A stretch of DNA of 64,000 nt from Methylococcaceae bacterium (GCA_006844705.1 SPJS01000066.1:1-64000), one strand, 5' to 3'; positions 48,055 through 56,667 are shown, counted from the first letter of the stretch. The notes: a model not told the origin generated them from the sequence alone. A program made the numbers and translations.

Positions 48055-48279
48055 ATGACTGAAGCTGAACAAAACGCATCGACAGAAATTAAACAGCTTG
48101 AAAACAGAATTGACTCTTTGATTGTAGCCTATGACAAAATCAAAAATGAAAATTCATTGTTAAAAGACAAGCAGGAAGAACTGGTGAGAGATAAAGCACG
48201 CCTGTTGGAAAAAACGTCATTGGCCAGAACCCGTGTTGAGGCGATGATTAGCCGTTTAAAAGCGATGGAGAATGGCTGA
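48055..48279 (+). CDS. small coiled-coil protein, ZapB-like (TIGR02449)
   Basis: 74 residues from the ATG at 48055 (an in-frame ATG at 48019 adds a non-conserved hydrophobic lead). Almost entirely coiled coil: IKQLENRIDSLIVAYDKIK, then KQEELVRDKARLLEK and ARTRVEAMISRLKAME. It belongs to the TIGR02449/ZapB-like group found next to zapA. It shares one base with zapA (TGATG). A role in the Z-ring is inferred. Confidence 0.82.
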   Translation: MTEAEQNASTEIKQLENRIDSLIVAYDKIKNENSLLKDKQEELVRDKARLLEKTSLARTRVEAMISRLKAMENG

Positions 48280-48575
48280 TGAGCAAGGCTGCTGGGGCGG
48301 TGACTGTCACCATAATGGGTAAGGAATACAAAATTGCCTGTTGTGAAGATGAAAAGGAAGGCCTGTTAAATTCTGCGCGTGAACTGGATAAGCAAATGCG
48401 CGAAATACGCGATAGCGGTAAAGTGACCAGCCCGGACCGGATTGCCGTACTGGCAGCCCTCAACTTAACGCATGAAATCAAGCAAATGCAGTCGATGATG
48501 GCAAGCCCTGCGCAGGGGGTTGTTGACAAGCTGCAACAATTACGCCTGAAAATTGAAAAGACTTTGAACGATTAG
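48279..48575 (+). CDS. zapA: cell division protein ZapA
   Basis: 98 residues. VTVTIMGKEYKIACCEDEKEGLL is the ZapA N-terminal domain, and a C-terminal coiled coil begins around RIAVLAALNLTHEI. It binds and bundles FtsZ. Directly upstream of the 6S RNA, as in E. coli. Confidence 0.93.
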   Translation: MSKAAGAVTVTIMGKEYKIACCEDEKEGLLNSARELDKQMREIRDSGKVTSPDRIAVLAALNLTHEIKQMQSMMASPAQGVVDKLQQLRLKIEKTLND

Positions 48576-48649
48576 AAAAGTGTTAATTCAATCAAAGGTG
48601 ATGATATTTTTACCTGTAAGAAATTGCTGAAATCGTCTAGAATAATTAA

Positions 48650-48833
48650 CAGTGTTTCCTGCGGCGTTCGATTAGTGCCGGGTGTTTCCTGAACCTAATA
48701 TTACCCCGGAGATTTACTTCTGTATTGGTGTGCATGCCTGATTTAACAGGAAGCCTGATGTACAGGATCTGATTTCCACTTGAACCTTTGGTTCAAGGAC
48801 GAAGGTACGAGACGGCGCAGGCGGGAGATACTA
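48650..48833 (+). ncRNA. ssrS: 6S RNA
   Basis: About 184 bases after zapA. The closing stem pairs CCTGCG..CGT (from 48658) with ACG..CGCAGG (ending 48821). A strong 3' hairpin is CTTGAACC/GGTTCAAG (48779-48797), very like E. coli 6S RNA, where CTTGAACC..GGTTCAAG also occurs. The RNA mimics an open promoter and holds sigma-70 RNA polymerase in stationary phase. TATTTTTT after 48833 could end it. Ends are approximate. The usual neighbour ygfA is missing. Confidence 0.85.
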
Positions 48834-49418
48834 TTTTTTCTGAGCATATAACTGGTCGACGGTAAGATGCACGGCGGGCAGAAAATGCGTTCTGAAATAA
48901 GCCACTTCTGGCAAATCAATCAAATCCAGCCGATTTTCGATATCCTGCATAGCGTCGGTAAATTCCTTGTTGCCTGCCTGAATTTCTTCTGCACATTTTA
49001 CGTAAGCACTGAACGTATCGGCCGCTTTAACCAGCGCCTTCACTTCCGGTGCACAGGATTCAGTCACGTAGTTGTACATATCATCCTGTAAAGGGGAGGG
49101 CAGTGTGTTGATCAAGGCATTGGCGGCAATAGATTCAACACGTTTATAACTGTCATGAATGTGTGAATTAAAACGTTTGATGGGTGTAGGCAGGTCACCC
49201 GTAATGCTTTCATGCGCATCATGGTAAAGCGCGGCGAGCACGACTTCGCCGGGATCAATTTCTCCGCCAAAAAACTCGTTGCGTATCACGCATAATAAAT
49301 GGGCGATGACGCAGACATCAAAGCTGTGTTCTTTGACATTTTCGCTGAATGTATTTCGTTTCAGTCCCCAACGTTGTATGTTTTTCAATCGGTTTATGGT
49401 CGCAAAAAATCCTGACAT
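48831..49418 (-). CDS. yfbR: HD-domain 5'-deoxynucleotidase, YfbR-like
   Basis: 195 residues. Metal-binding histidines and aspartates are seen in VKEHSFDVCVIAH, LYHDAHESITGDLPTPIK and VKAADTFSAYVKC, the HD pattern of YfbR, which dephosphorylates deoxynucleoside 5'-monophosphates. It converges on the 6S RNA; its stop codon sits at the end of the RNA and its last lysine codons form the T-run on the other strand. Confidence 0.9.
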   Translation of the reverse strand: MSGFFATINRLKNIQRWGLKRNTFSENVKEHSFDVCVIAHLLCVIRNEFFGGEIDPGEVVLAALYHDAHESITGDLPTPIKRFNSHIHDSYKRVESIAANALINTLPSPLQDDMYNYVTESCAPEVKALVKAADTFSAYVKCAEEIQAGNKEFTDAMQDIENRLDLIDLPEVAYFRTHFLPAVHLTVDQLYAQKK

Positions 49419-49587
49419 GGTGATTCTTCAGATTAGATTAATGAATTGCAAACATGGTAAGTGAATCGTGGATTTGTTGGAAGCAGGATTAGTAAATGAT
49501 GATCAGGCGAAAAAAGTGTTTTAATGCACCACATTGTTGTATTTTTTAGATATTATTAGAACGTCGTTTCAATATCGGAGTAGCGTT

Positions 49588-49893
49588 ATGACAACCATTA
49601 CTGACCCGGTGATAGGCCGCTGGTATAAAGATGTTGAAAATAATCTGATGTTTACCGTGGTGGCGATTGAAGAAGCGGGTGACCTGATTGAAGTTCAGTA
49701 CGTCAATGGGGACATCGGAGAGTATGATAAAGACTCGTGGTACAATTCCACCTTCGATTATGTGGAGGCCCCGGAAGACTGGAGTGCTCCTTACGACGAA
49801 ATGGAAAAAGATGATTTGGGTTATTCTGACCCGGATTCCAATGGCGGAATAAATCCGGATGATCTTGATATTAATGACTTTTATGATGATTAA
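49588..49893 (+). CDS. small acidic DUF6763-like protein
   Basis: 101 residues from the ATG at 49588 (GGAG at Shine-Dalgarno distance; a frame reaching 49534 has no such site). TDPVIGRWYKDVENNLMFTVVAI starts a small beta domain with YVNGDIGEYDKDSWY, followed by a strongly acidic tail rich in Asp (NPDDLDINDFYDD). It resembles DUF6763; function unknown. The next gene is 10 bases away. Confidence 0.7.
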   Translation: MTTITDPVIGRWYKDVENNLMFTVVAIEEAGDLIEVQYVNGDIGEYDKDSWYNSTFDYVEAPEDWSAPYDEMEKDDLGYSDPDSNGGINPDDLDINDFYDD

Positions 49894-49903
49894 AGGATAA
49901 TTC

Positions 49904-50749
49904 ATGAAAATGTCTCCCCAGCAGTTTCTCGACTGGGAATCAAAAAGCATAACGCTATTGGCCATGTCGGGTGCGGGGAAAACCACGCTTGCCAACAAGT
50001 TGCCTAAGGACAAGTGGTTTCATTATTCGGGGGATTACCGCATTGGTACCAAATATCTGGAAGAGCCTATTTTGGATAACATCAAGCAGCAGGCAATGGA
50101 TGTCCCTTTTTTGCGCAACCTGTTGTTAACCGATTCCATTTATATTTGTAACAATATTACGGTGAATAATCTGGCCCCCATCTCCAGTTTTCTAGGCAAG
50201 TTGGGAGATCCAGCGATTGGCGGGTTGCCGTTGAAGGAGTTTAAACGGCGCCAGGCATTGCATCATCAGGCGGAAGTCAATGCCATGAGTGATGTGCCGG
50301 AGTTTATTGAAAAAGCCGAAAATATATACGGTTACAAGCATTTTTTAAATGATGCGGGTGGGAGCGTGTGCGAGCTGGATTCACCAGAAGTGATTCAAAC
50401 ACTGGCTGAGCATACCTTGATCCTGTATATACAGATTCCCGCTCAAATGGAACACACGATTATCCAGCGGGCAAAAAGTGATCCTAAACCGTTGTACTAT
50501 CGAGAGTCCTTCCTGGATGAAAAACTGGCGGAATTCCTGGCCTTAAAACAGTTTGATGATGCGGATGCCATCGTACCCGATGAATTTGTCAGCTGGGTAT
50601 TTCCGGAGCTGTTTCAGTCGCGCCTGCCTCGTTATCAGGCCATTGCTGACCAGTTTGGGTACACGGTGTCGGCTGAAGACATCGGTCATGCTGAAGGTGA
50701 AAACGATTTCCTGCAGCTGGTTTACGATGCAATCGTAAAACAGTCTTAA
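49904..50749 (+). CDS. P-loop NTPase of unknown function
   Basis: 281 residues. A Walker A motif MSGAGKTT lies at residues ~21-28; WFHYSGDYRIGTKYL and ILYIQIPAQMEHTIIQRA suggest a nucleotide-kinase-like fold, but no Walker B partner is obvious. It is 12 bases upstream of metA and 10 bases downstream of the acidic protein gene, so the operon joins it to methionine synthesis. Conserved as 'ATPase' in some gammaproteobacteria, to my recollection; activity unknown. Confidence 0.65.
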   Translation: MKMSPQQFLDWESKSITLLAMSGAGKTTLANKLPKDKWFHYSGDYRIGTKYLEEPILDNIKQQAMDVPFLRNLLLTDSIYICNNITVNNLAPISSFLGKLGDPAIGGLPLKEFKRRQALHHQAEVNAMSDVPEFIEKAENIYGYKHFLNDAGGSVCELDSPEVIQTLAEHTLILYIQIPAQMEHTIIQRAKSDPKPLYYRESFLDEKLAEFLALKQFDDADAIVPDEFVSWVFPELFQSRLPRYQAIADQFGYTVSAEDIGHAEGENDFLQLVYDAIVKQS

Positions 50750-50761
50750 GGGGGTGAAAGC

Positions 50762-51835
50762 ATGCCCTTAGTCGCTCATACCCAACTTCCCACTTTTGAA
50801 CGCCTCCAGCAGGAAGGTGAAGATGTGTTAAGCCCAGGGCGTGCCGACAGGCAGGATATCAGAGAGTTGCATATCGGCTTGCTGAACATGATGCCGGATG
50901 CAGCGCTGGAAGCCACTGAACGGCAGTTTTTCCGTCTGGTAGGAGCGTGTAATAAAATCGCTCAGTTTCATGTCCATCCGTTTACCATAGATGGGCTTGA
51001 GCGAGGTGATAAGGCCAAAGCTTATATCGAAAAATATTACGAGCCTTTTGAAAAAATACGTGAAGAAGGGCTGGATGCCCTGATTATCAGTGGCGCAAAT
51101 GTCACGCATAATCGCCTGCAGGAAGAGGACTTCTGGCAGCCATTGACCGAAGTCTTTGACTGGGCCAAGGATAATGTAACGTCCATTTTATGCTCCTGTC
51201 TGGCTACCCATGCGCTGATTCAGTATCAATACAACATCGTCAGAACGCCGTTGCCGGCAAAACGCTGGGGAGTCTTCCCGCATAAAGTGCTGGATCGTCT
51301 GCACCCTCTGGTGGCAGAAATCAATACCCGGTTTGATGTTCCGCATTCCCGATTTAATGAAATTTTTCGTGATGATCTGGAGCAACAAGGCGTGCAGGTT
51401 CTGGTCGACAGTAAAGAGGCCGGGGTGCACCTGGCAGTGAGTCCGGACGGCTTTCATATTGTATTTTTTCAAGGGCATCCCGAATATGACGATATTAGTC
51501 TGCTAAAAGAATACAAACGAGAAGTGCTACGCTTTTTTAATGGCGAGCGCGACGATTATCCACCTTTCCCGGAACATATTTTTAATCGCAAGGCATGCCG
51601 TATTTTTGAGGCATACCGGCAGCAATTGATCGCAGCTAAAGAAAATCAATCGGAGATGCCCGCATTTCCGGAAGAGCAGGTATTGCCGTATATGGACAAT
51701 ACCTGGCGTGATTCTGCCAAAGCCGTATTTAACAACTGGCTGGGTATGGTTTATCAATTAACAAACCGGGATAGACTATTACCCTATATGGAAGGGGTGG
51801 ATTTCGATAATCCATTAAAATTACCACATAAATGA
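50762..51835 (+). CDS. metA: homoserine O-succinyltransferase (MetA family)
   Basis: 357 residues, longer than E. coli MetA. It acylates homoserine, the first committed step to methionine. LNMMPDAALEATERQFFRL is the N-terminal signature, the nucleophile is probably Cys146 in LCSCLATHAL, and FFQGHPEYD holds the His and Glu of the triad. The ITGAP loop of E. coli is replaced by ISGANVTH, so succinyl versus acetyl preference cannot be settled. It overlaps the deaminase start by four bases. Confidence 0.88.
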   Translation: MPLVAHTQLPTFERLQQEGEDVLSPGRADRQDIRELHIGLLNMMPDAALEATERQFFRLVGACNKIAQFHVHPFTIDGLERGDKAKAYIEKYYEPFEKIREEGLDALIISGANVTHNRLQEEDFWQPLTEVFDWAKDNVTSILCSCLATHALIQYQYNIVRTPLPAKRWGVFPHKVLDRLHPLVAEINTRFDVPHSRFNEIFRDDLEQQGVQVLVDSKEAGVHLAVSPDGFHIVFFQGHPEYDDISLLKEYKREVLRFFNGERDDYPPFPEHIFNRKACRIFEAYRQQLIAAKENQSEMPAFPEEQVLPYMDNTWRDSAKAVFNNWLGMVYQLTNRDRLLPYMEGVDFDNPLKLPHK

Positions 51836-52317
51836 ACGATTTAGGGCTGGATAAGCATCAGCGTTTTTTACAGCAGGCAATCAGTATTGCCACGGAAAAT
51901 GTCAATCGTGGAGGAGGCCCCTACGGCGCGGTTATTGTTAAGGCAGGCGCGGTGATTGCCGGGAGCGGTAATCGTGTGACGGATAATCTGGATCCCACTG
52001 CACATGCCGAGGTGATGACGATCCGGTTGGCCTGTCAGGCGCTAGGTGATTTTCAGCTGGATGGCTGTATCCTGTATAGCAGTTGTGAGCCCTGCCCAAT
52101 GTGTTTAGGTGCCATTTACTGGGCGCGCCTGGACCAGGTCTATTTTGCGGCAAACCGTTTTGATGCGGCGCATGCCGGATTTGATGACAGCTTTATTTAT
52201 AACGAGCTGGATAAACCGGCATTACAGCGACGCATCCGTATGCAGCAATTGACAATGGATGATGCGGGCATGCCGTTTAATGCCTGGCATGCCAACGCCA
52301 ATAAAGTGCGATATTAA
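51832..52317 (+). CDS. guanine deaminase-like CDA-fold deaminase
   Basis: 161 residues. Zinc motifs HAEVMTIRLA and SSCEPCPMCLGAIYWARLD are the cytidine-deaminase-fold pattern, and FAANRFDAAHAGFDDSFIYNEL resembles Bacillus-type guanine deaminase rather than tRNA-specific TadA. It probably deaminates guanine to xanthine. Its start is within the metA end (ATGA). It converges on the next gene with a four-base overlap of ends. Confidence 0.82.
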   Translation: MNDLGLDKHQRFLQQAISIATENVNRGGGPYGAVIVKAGAVIAGSGNRVTDNLDPTAHAEVMTIRLACQALGDFQLDGCILYSSCEPCPMCLGAIYWARLDQVYFAANRFDAAHAGFDDSFIYNELDKPALQRRIRMQQLTMDDAGMPFNAWHANANKVRY

Positions 52318-52754
52318 TTGTCCGCTGCTGATTCACCGCTGTTTTCCGGTTCTTGATCAGAGCTTTGTTTTTCCTTAATCTTGATTAGCCAGCCATCTTT
52401 ACCTTTGCAGTAGCCTTCTTTGGCGCGTGCGGCAATAGAAATGCGGGCGTAAGGGCCTTTTAGTTCTCCGGGAAGTTTTGCTGTAACAACAAAAAAACTC
52501 ATTTTGTCGACAACATTAACTTTCATCGGAATCTTTTTTACCGTTGCAGTAATGTGCTCAGGATCAGCCCAACCGGAGACATGAAATGAAATTTCACTGC
52601 CCGCGACTACTTCAGTCAATTTCGGAGGTTCCATTTCTCTGAATTTTGGTTTTCGACAGCGTTTGTTTTCCTCGTATGAATAAGCATGGACGACTTGGGT
52701 GCCAGCCAGCACTGTCAGGAAAGAGATTGTCACAAGTTTTTTGATGGTTTTCAT
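52314..52754 (-). CDS. exported protein of unknown function, Sox-like beta domain
   Basis: 146 residues from the ATG at 52754 (GAGG upstream; the ATG at 52766 contains that site). A signal peptide (KLVTISFLTVLAGTQVVHA) is followed by a beta-rich domain with VVAGSEISFHVSGWADPEHITATVKKIP and an acidic tail. Four cysteines (one just before the domain and one in EGYCKGKDGW) may pair. The 'ISFHVSGWADP' segment resembles sulfur-carrier or chaperone-like immunoglobulin folds, but I do not recognise the family. Confidence 0.6.
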   Translation of the reverse strand: MKTIKKLVTISFLTVLAGTQVVHAYSYEENKRCRKPKFREMEPPKLTEVVAGSEISFHVSGWADPEHITATVKKIPMKVNVVDKMSFFVVTAKLPGELKGPYARISIAARAKEGYCKGKDGWLIKIKEKQSSDQEPENSGESAADN

Positions 52755-52870
52755 AGGCAGCCTCATTGTTATTCTTCTTGTTCAACAAGAGCACTCTAAT
52801 TTTTTTTACACTGGATTTCAACATGCAAAAGTAAAATTGAGAGGACTAATTCATTAATTTTTATATGGTT

Positions 52871-52899
52871 TTGTTAGAAAAATGTTAAGCATTTATACT
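52871..52899 (+). promoter_or_regulatory. sigma-70 promoter for msrP-msrQ
   Basis: TTGTTA (52871-52876) and TATACT (52894-52899) are separated by 17 bases, the optimal distance; the start of transcription would fall near 52906, about 43 bases before the msrP start. Confidence 0.65.
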
Positions 52900-52948
52900 G
52901 AACTTAGACCAATAACTATTGACTATGATTCAAAACCGGGAGCCATTA

Positions 52949-53890
52949 ATGTTGATAAAAAATGATGATGCATCACTGACTAAAGAAGTGACTGATCCGC
53001 AAGTATTTAAAGCGCGACGAAAAATTATTCAGGCGGCGATTGCATTGGGGGCGACGGCAAGCGTGAGCGCTGCTGCAAACGAAAAAAAGGCTTATCAGCA
53101 TGTGCCAATAGGACCTTATTCAAAAAAATTGCAGGTCACTGATTATGAAGATGCCATAAATTATACAAATTTCTATGAATTCAGCACGAATAAAAAAGAC
53201 TCAACGGTGTTGGCACAAGCGCTAAAAATATCACCCTGGCAGGTTTTGATCGAAGGTGAAGTTGATAAACCAGGGCTGTACGATTTTGAAGATATTCTCA
53301 AGAAGGTCAATCTTGAAGAAAGGATATACCGGTTCAGGTGTGTGGAAGCATGGTCAATGGTTGTGCCCTGGATAGGCTTTCCGTTACATCAATTAATAAA
53401 ACAGGTTCAGCCGACATCTCGTGCAAAATTTGTTGAATTTACTACGGTGCTGCAGCCGGATGTTATGCCTGGTTTACGTTATTCTTCATTAAAGTGGCCA
53501 TACACCGAAGGGTTACGTATGGATGAGGCGATGCATCCGCTTACATTGATGGCGACCGGTATGTATGATGAAAAGCTGCCAAAACAAAATGGCGCGCCGT
53601 TGCGTCTGGTGGTGCCCTGGAAGTACGGTTTTAAGAGTATCAAATCTATCATCAAAATCAGATTTCTTGAAAACATGCCATCGACAGCATGGAATACATC
53701 TGCGCCTGGAGAATACGGATTTTATGCCAATGTCAATCCAGCGGTGCCGCATCCTCGCTGGAGTCAGGCAAGGGAAAGAGTGTTGGGAGCCAGTATTTTT
53801 ACCCCTAAACGTAAAACAGAGAAATTTAATGGCTATGGAGAACAGGTGGCAGCCTTGTATAGCGGAATGAACCTGAAGAAATATTATTAA
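52949..53890 (+). CDS. msrP: periplasmic methionine sulfoxide reductase, catalytic subunit MsrP
   Basis: 313 residues from the ATG at 52949, which follows GGGAGCC; an ATG at 52919 is less well placed. The signal region KARRKIIQAAIALGATASVSA is Tat-like with paired arginines. Cys131 in YRFRCVEAWSMVVPWIGFPL ligates the molybdenum cofactor. It repairs oxidised methionine in periplasmic proteins using electrons from MsrQ. The stop overlaps the msrQ start. Confidence 0.94.
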   Translation: MLIKNDDASLTKEVTDPQVFKARRKIIQAAIALGATASVSAAANEKKAYQHVPIGPYSKKLQVTDYEDAINYTNFYEFSTNKKDSTVLAQALKISPWQVLIEGEVDKPGLYDFEDILKKVNLEERIYRFRCVEAWSMVVPWIGFPLHQLIKQVQPTSRAKFVEFTTVLQPDVMPGLRYSSLKWPYTEGLRMDEAMHPLTLMATGMYDEKLPKQNGAPLRLVVPWKYGFKSIKSIIKIRFLENMPSTAWNTSAPGEYGFYANVNPAVPHPRWSQARERVLGASIFTPKRKTEKFNGYGEQVAALYSGMNLKKYY

Positions 53891-54537
53891 TGGCGATGTA
53901 CAAATATCAATGGGGCGTTATAAAAAGCGTTGTTTTCATGTTGTGTTTATTACCTTTTGGCATTCTGGTTAATGATTTGATTAATGACCGGTTAGGCGCC
54001 AATCCGATAGAAAGCATGCATGTGACGCTGGGCGAATGGGCTTTAAGGTTTTTATGTCTGACCTTGAGTCTATCTCCTTGCAAGCAAATATTTGGCCTGA
54101 CATGGTTAAATAAATTCCGCAGAATGTTGGGGCTATATTCCTTCTTTTATGCATTAATGCATTTTATGGTTTATATCGTTTTAGATATCTCTTTAGATTG
54201 GATGGTGTTTGTAGAAGAGATTAATGATGGCCCTTATATACTCTTTGGGGTCGTTACTTTTTTGATATTATTGCCTTTGGCAATAACTTCCTTAACAGCC
54301 ATGCAGAAATTATTGGGGAAAAACTGGAAAAAACTGCATAGTCTGGTGTATTTAGCCGCAATCACTGCATTACTGCATTATTTCTTACTAGTTAAAACTG
54401 AGTTTGGTAAGCCCTTGTTTTATGCGGCTATTATCTTGTTGTTACTTGGTTTTCGTTTAGTCAGGCGGGCATTGAAAAAAAACAAAATAAAATCGGTATA
54501 TAGCAAGCGAACAAGCAATAGAGAAAAGCTGGTGTAG
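53890..54537 (+). CDS. msrQ: membrane haem subunit MsrQ
   Basis: 215 residues, about six membrane helices. Haem-binding histidines are likely in FYALMHFMVYIVLD and KKLHSLVYLAAITALLHYFLL. It passes quinol electrons to MsrP. Typical length and overlap with msrP. The region beyond its stop holds a hairpin and the regB leader. Confidence 0.93.
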   Translation: MAMYKYQWGVIKSVVFMLCLLPFGILVNDLINDRLGANPIESMHVTLGEWALRFLCLTLSLSPCKQIFGLTWLNKFRRMLGLYSFFYALMHFMVYIVLDISLDWMVFVEEINDGPYILFGVVTFLILLPLAITSLTAMQKLLGKNWKKLHSLVYLAAITALLHYFLLVKTEFGKPLFYAAIILLLLGFRLVRRALKKNKIKSVYSKRTSNREKLV

Positions 54538-54600
54538 GCGAGGAATGATTCAAGGATAATGAATATTCAGGAGAATAGCGTGCGTATAATGCAAAAAAAA

Positions 54601-54625
54601 GGCAACAAGGTGGTTCCTTGCTGCC
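54601..54625 (-). terminator. hairpin with T8 tract on the minus strand
   Basis: Stem GGCAACAAGG/CCTTGCTGCC with one mismatch and a five-base loop. Eight As (54593-54600) on the plus strand make it a canonical terminator for minus-strand transcription, whereas the plus strand lacks a T-tract after it. It may stop an antisense or small RNA from the msrQ-regB gap, or serve msrQ weakly. Confidence 0.5.
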
Positions 54626-54713
54626 TTAACTATTAGGAAGAATATAACGCAACTTAAAGCTTAATGACTTTAAAAGTTGCATATATATTAACAATGCAAA
54701 ATTGAAATTAAAA

Positions 54714-54730
54714 TGTGGCATATTGTCGCA
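54714..54730. promoter_or_regulatory. candidate RegA/PrrA binding site upstream of regB
   Basis: TGTGGCATATTGTCGCA has the half-site pair GGC...GTCGC with the spacing of described RegA/PrrA sites (GCGGC-N5-GTCGC-like). It lies 47 bases before the regB start, so autoregulation is possible. The match is by eye. Confidence 0.4.
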
Positions 54731-54776
54731 TATGATATTAGGCTCACAATAATTCGAATAAATCAGTGTCGTCATT

Positions 54777-56129
54777 ATGATTTCCCAAGTGTTACCCAAG
54801 TCAGAACTATCTATCAGAGATAACCTTAAGTGGTTATTCATATTGCGGAATATGATAATCACAGCAGAAATTTTTTTAATTGTTGTCGCATCGTATGGCT
54901 TGGGCATCGAGCTGCCTCAGGAACAACTATGGCTAGTCATTATTTCCAGCGCTGCCGTTAATCTGTATACCTGGTTGCGATTAAAAACTGAAGAAGCCGT
55001 GACCGAGCTGGAATTATTTTCCCAAATATCAATTGATGTACTGGCGATGGCTTCCATGCTTTATTTAACCGGGGGGGCATCCAACCCGATTATCTGGGTA
55101 TTCTTGTTGCCGCTTATTGTTACAGCCATTATGTTACCGCAATCTTATGCGTGGAATATGGTGATCATGACCTCCAGTATTTATACGGTTCTGGTTGCTT
55201 ACAATATCCCATTACCTGCCATAGAACCGCATATGCCGCAGCCGGATAATATCTCTCCTGAGCTGTATCACCAGCTGCATATGATCAAGGATAATAATTA
55301 TTATGATTTGCATATTTTCGGCATGTGGTTCGGTTTTGTATTCAGTGCCGGGCTAGTCGCATTTTTCGTGGTGGAATTGTCCAACACACTGAAAGAGCGT
55401 GAGCGCAATCTGGCTGAAGCCCGAGAGCGGGCGTTGCAGGATGAGCGGGTGGTCTCATTAGGAACGCTGGCTGCCAGCGCGGCACATGACATGGGAACGC
55501 CGCTGGGTACGATTGCCATTCTGGCGCATGAGCTGGTGCAAGATTTCCCTGAACATCGTTATCCTGATCTGCATCACAAATTGCATATTATGTCGAGACA
55601 GATTACGCGCTGTAAGGCGGCATTGTCAGTTATGTCGGCATCCGCAGGCGAAATGCGGGCCGAGTCTGGTTCGGTAATGTCTCTGGCTGAATATATTGAT
55701 TCGGTGTTGAACCAGTGGAGGGCATATAACCCAAGGGCAAAGCTACAATTGTTGATTGAACCTGATGTATTTATAGAGGCAAAAATACTTGCTGAGAGGA
55801 CGCTCTCACACTCATTTATGAATATTTTAAACAATGCTGCTCAGGCATCTCCTCAAGATATTGGGATTGAGTTTTATGCCCACTGGGATCGCGAACAGGC
55901 GCATATCAGGATCAGGGATTTTGGCCCGGGGTTACCGGTAGAATATCTCGAGTATATTGGAAAATCACCAGTGGATAGCCATAATCAGGGGATGGGCGTG
56001 GGCTTGTTTCTGGCGCACTCTACAATAAACCGGCTGGGAGGAAAAATTGAATTCAGCAATCTGGAGTCGGGGGGGGCATGCGTAGATATTTATTTGCCGG
56101 TTTTGGCAGAGGGTGGGCACTTTGAATAA
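54777..56129 (+). CDS. regB: redox sensor histidine kinase RegB/PrrB family
   Basis: 450 residues. Six N-terminal membrane helices contain the RegB quinone motif GGASNPI. The H-box is SAAHDMGTPLGTIAILAHEL, with the phosphorylated His; a conserved Cys lies in SRQITRCKAALS shortly after it, as the redox cysteine of RegB. N-box SFMNILNNAAQASP and G-box GMGVGLFLAHSTINRLGG complete the kinase. It senses respiratory redox state and phosphorylates RegA, encoded next with an overlap. Confidence 0.92.
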   Translation: MISQVLPKSELSIRDNLKWLFILRNMIITAEIFLIVVASYGLGIELPQEQLWLVIISSAAVNLYTWLRLKTEEAVTELELFSQISIDVLAMASMLYLTGGASNPIIWVFLLPLIVTAIMLPQSYAWNMVIMTSSIYTVLVAYNIPLPAIEPHMPQPDNISPELYHQLHMIKDNNYYDLHIFGMWFGFVFSAGLVAFFVVELSNTLKERERNLAEARERALQDERVVSLGTLAASAAHDMGTPLGTIAILAHELVQDFPEHRYPDLHHKLHIMSRQITRCKAALSVMSASAGEMRAESGSVMSLAEYIDSVLNQWRAYNPRAKLQLLIEPDVFIEAKILAERTLSHSFMNILNNAAQASPQDIGIEFYAHWDREQAHIRIRDFGPGLPVEYLEYIGKSPVDSHNQGMGVGLFLAHSTINRLGGKIEFSNLESGGACVDIYLPVLAEGGHFE

Positions 56130-56667
56130 ACCATCTGATAAGCCCGTCCTGTTACTTGTAGATGATGATGAAACTTTTTGTTCAGTATTGCAACCGGCAT
56201 TGGAAAAGCGGGAATTCGAGGTATTGACTGCGTATGATATTCAAACGGGCATAGAACTGGCAGAGCAGACCGAGCCAGAATATGCTGTCATTGATCTCAG
56301 GATTGGTTTTGATTCAGGTCTTGAAATGGTGAAAAAACTGATTTCGCTCGACAGTAATACCCAGATTGTTATTCTCACAGGCTACGCAAGTATTGCTACG
56401 GCGGTTGAAGCCATTAAGCTGGGGGCTATCCATTATTTGACCAAGCCTGCCAATGCCGACGAGATTGTGGCAGCCTTGTATAAGAATGAAGGGGATCCTT
56501 CGGTGGCGATCAGTGAGAACCCGTTATCGGTTAAACGACTGGAATGGGAGCATTTGCAAAAGGTGCTGATGCAATATGATGGAAATATATCTGCAGCGGC
56601 CAGAGCGTTAAACATGCATCGCAGAACATTGCAAAGGAAGCTGGATAAACGCCCGGTTAAAGAATGA
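56122..56667 (+). CDS. regA: response regulator RegA/PrrA (ActR) family
   Basis: 181 residues from a TTG at 56122 that has AGAGGG eight bases upstream; an in-frame GTG at 56113 abuts that site. Receiver domain with LLLVDDDE and phospho-accepting Asp in YAVIDLRIG, then a short linker and a Fis-type helix-turn-helix ending AARALNMHRRTLQRKLDKR. RegA proteins control respiration, carbon and nitrogen genes in response to redox. Overlaps regB by eight bases. Confidence 0.92.
   Translation: MNKPSDKPVLLLVDDDETFCSVLQPALEKREFEVLTAYDIQTGIELAEQTEPEYAVIDLRIGFDSGLEMVKKLISLDSNTQIVILTGYASIATAVEAIKLGAIHYLTKPANADEIVAALYKNEGDPSVAISENPLSVKRLEWEHLQKVLMQYDGNISAAARALNMHRRTLQRKLDKRPVKE

Noticed and set aside
48620..48645. 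Promoter TTGCTG/TAGAAT for the 6S RNA
   Set aside because: The boxes are only eight bases apart, so they cannot form one promoter; TAGAAT alone may still be a -10.
54626..54907. 93-residue minus-strand reading frame overlapping the regB start
   Set aside because: No ribosome site, no recognisable domain, and it covers the regB leader and first codons.
55760..55775. Third copy of the MITE-like end (TATTTATAGAGG) in regB
   Set aside because: Only the short end motif is present, inside coding sequence, without the shared internal blocks or a partner repeat.
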